From an uncultured archaeon A07HN63 (lineage in GTDB: Archaea; Halobacteriota; Halobacteria; Halobacteriales; Haloferacaceae), in NCBI GenBank assembly GCA_000496215.1, contig KI543195.1, positions 60,604 through 65,800 of the forward strand: a stretch of 5,197 nucleotides of DNA. The letters run 5' to 3'. The translations under genes were made by a program, and so were the position numbers. Numbering within the stretch: position 1 is the stretch's first letter; every line of letters starts with the position of its first letter. The notes under the pieces are model-generated. The model worked only from the letters and a program-made list of their open reading frames with translations, was not told the DNA's origin and made no database searches. This document shows positions 4,425 to 5,197 of this stretch, in pieces.

Positions 4425-5197
4425 TCAGTCGGGGTCGGCCTGCCAGTCGCGGACGGTATCGACCCCGACGCCGTCAACCTCCTCAGCTACCTCGTCGGGA
4501 TTTGCGTCTTTGAGTCCCTCTACATCCTCGATACCAGCCGTCTGCAGTTTCTCGGCGGTCTTCTCGCCGATGCCGTTGATCGCCTCCAGTGCCGACCCGT
4601 TCTGGCGGGCCTGATACTCCCGGTAGTTGCAGATCGGACAGCCGAGATCCCACGGCTCGTCATCGTCGTCGGAGTGAACGACCAGTTCGGGGAGGTCGTG
4701 CTCCTCGCAGTGGTCGTCGGTGATCTCGATATCGCCACGGCGTGGCAGCGGCAGCGAATACTCACAGTCGGGATACCGCGTACAGCCGACGAGCCGCGAA
4801 CCGTTCCGGAGCTGTTTGATCGCCAGCTCGCCCCCGTGGTCGTCGACGGTTTCACCGTCTCCGTCTCGCGGCGTCTCCGACGCCGCGCCGTCTCCACAGT
4901 CGGGACAGGCACCGATCACGCGGTCGGCCTCGGCGTCGGCGGCGTCAGCCTGACACTGCGGACAGCCGTGAACGAACGTCTTCCGGCCAGCAAGGAGTTT
5001 GACCTCGCGCAGGTCGTGGTCCTCGCAGGTCTCGTCGAGCAGGAGTGGTTTGCCGGTCGACGGCAGCGGCAGAGTGTACTCGCAGTCGGGATACCCGTCG
5101 CAGCCAACGAAATGCGATCCCTGCCGGCTGGTCCGGATGAGCAGGTCGTCGCCGCATTCGGGACACGGGCCCAGCGTCTTGTCGGCCTTGAGCGACT
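4425..5197 (-). CDS. topA: DNA topoisomerase I (type IA), C-terminal zinc-ribbon and HhH region (partial)
   Basis: The frame is open to the right edge and gives the last 256 residues; the catalytic toprim and Tyr domains lie outside the window. Two copies of an approximately 85-residue zinc-binding unit follow each other. Copy 1 has CPEC (11-14), GYPDCEYTLPLP with Cys32 and Cys38, then Cys57 and CPQC (78-81). Copy 2 has CPDC (97-100), RYPDCEYSLPLP with Cys138 and Cys144, then Cys163 and CPIC (186-189). The CxxC...GYPDC type is the topoisomerase C4 zinc ribbon that binds single-stranded DNA. The end (about 203-254) carries helix-hairpin-helix motifs INGIGEKTAEKL and VDGVGVDTV, a DNA-binding fold common on haloarchaeal proteins. 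Acidic loops (DDDDE, 174-178) fit a high-salt cytoplasm. The enzyme relaxes negative supercoils. A GTG inside the frame at 4917-4919 is not a start, because the frame and homology continue through it. Confidence 0.93.
   Translation of the reverse strand, partial: SLKADKTLGPCPECGDDLLIRTSRQGSHFVGCDGYPDCEYTLPLPSTGKPLLLDETCEDHDLREVKLLAGRKTFVHGCPQCQADAADAEADRVIGACPDCGDGAASETPRDGDGETVDDHGGELAIKQLRNGSRLVGCTRYPDCEYSLPLPRRGDIEITDDHCEEHDLPELVVHSDDDDEPWDLGCPICNYREYQARQNGSALEAINGIGEKTAEKLQTAGIEDVEGLKDANPDEVAEEVDGVGVDTVRDWQADPD

Noticed and set aside
4289..4477. Minus-strand frame of 62 codons between topA and the CNNM gene
   Set aside because: It overlaps the end of topA by 53 nt in another frame, has no recognisable motif, and starts inside the topoisomerase coding sequence.
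1..5197. CRISPR array, insertion sequence, integrase attachment site
   Set aside because: No regularly spaced direct repeats, no transposase or integrase reading frame, and no paired long terminal repeats were seen.

Overview
The window looks like a piece of a haloarchaeal (class Halobacteria) chromosome. The coding regions on the right are GC-rich, and its predicted soluble segments are acidic. Oligo-A/T TATA-like boxes sit about 25-33 nt upstream of start codons with little or no leader, as expected for leaderless archaeal transcripts. The topoisomerase I tail carries zinc ribbons followed by a helix-hairpin-helix end. The genus cannot be named from this sequence alone.

Layout. The right part (about 1,860-5,197) is compact and GC-rich (hand counts of about 65-72% in sampled 60-nt stretches). 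From the right edge leftwards on the minus strand it holds the C-terminal 256 codons of DNA topoisomerase I, a CNNM/CorC-type membrane protein with a CBS pair, and a ZIP-superfamily metal transporter homologue. An RDD-family membrane protein on the plus strand converges on the ZIP gene. The left part (about 1-1,560) is AT-richer (about 37-50% in sampled stretches) and looks accessory. It holds a CPBP (CAAX/Abi-type) intramembrane protease homologue, a small unrecognised four-helix membrane protein, and possibly the last 18 codons of a plus-strand gene at the very edge. Between the two parts (1,487-1,867) is a 381-nt stretch with no convincing gene but a cluster of inverted repeats, including a possible pseudoknot.

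How the genes relate. All complete genes encode membrane proteins. CNNM and ZIP lie in tandem on the same strand, 64 nt apart, and both families act in divalent-cation homeostasis, so a shared role in metal balance is plausible. Each has its own TATA-like box, so they are not clearly one operon. The CPBP protease, the four-helix protein and the RDD protein each appear to be transcribed separately, and no shared pathway is evident. I found no CRISPR array, complete insertion sequence, rRNA or intact tRNA. Nothing here demonstrates a new system. The best leads are the structured gap at 1,572-1,751, the operator-like palindrome at 638-655, and two family members (CPBP and ZIP) that depart from the usual active-site or metal-site residues.
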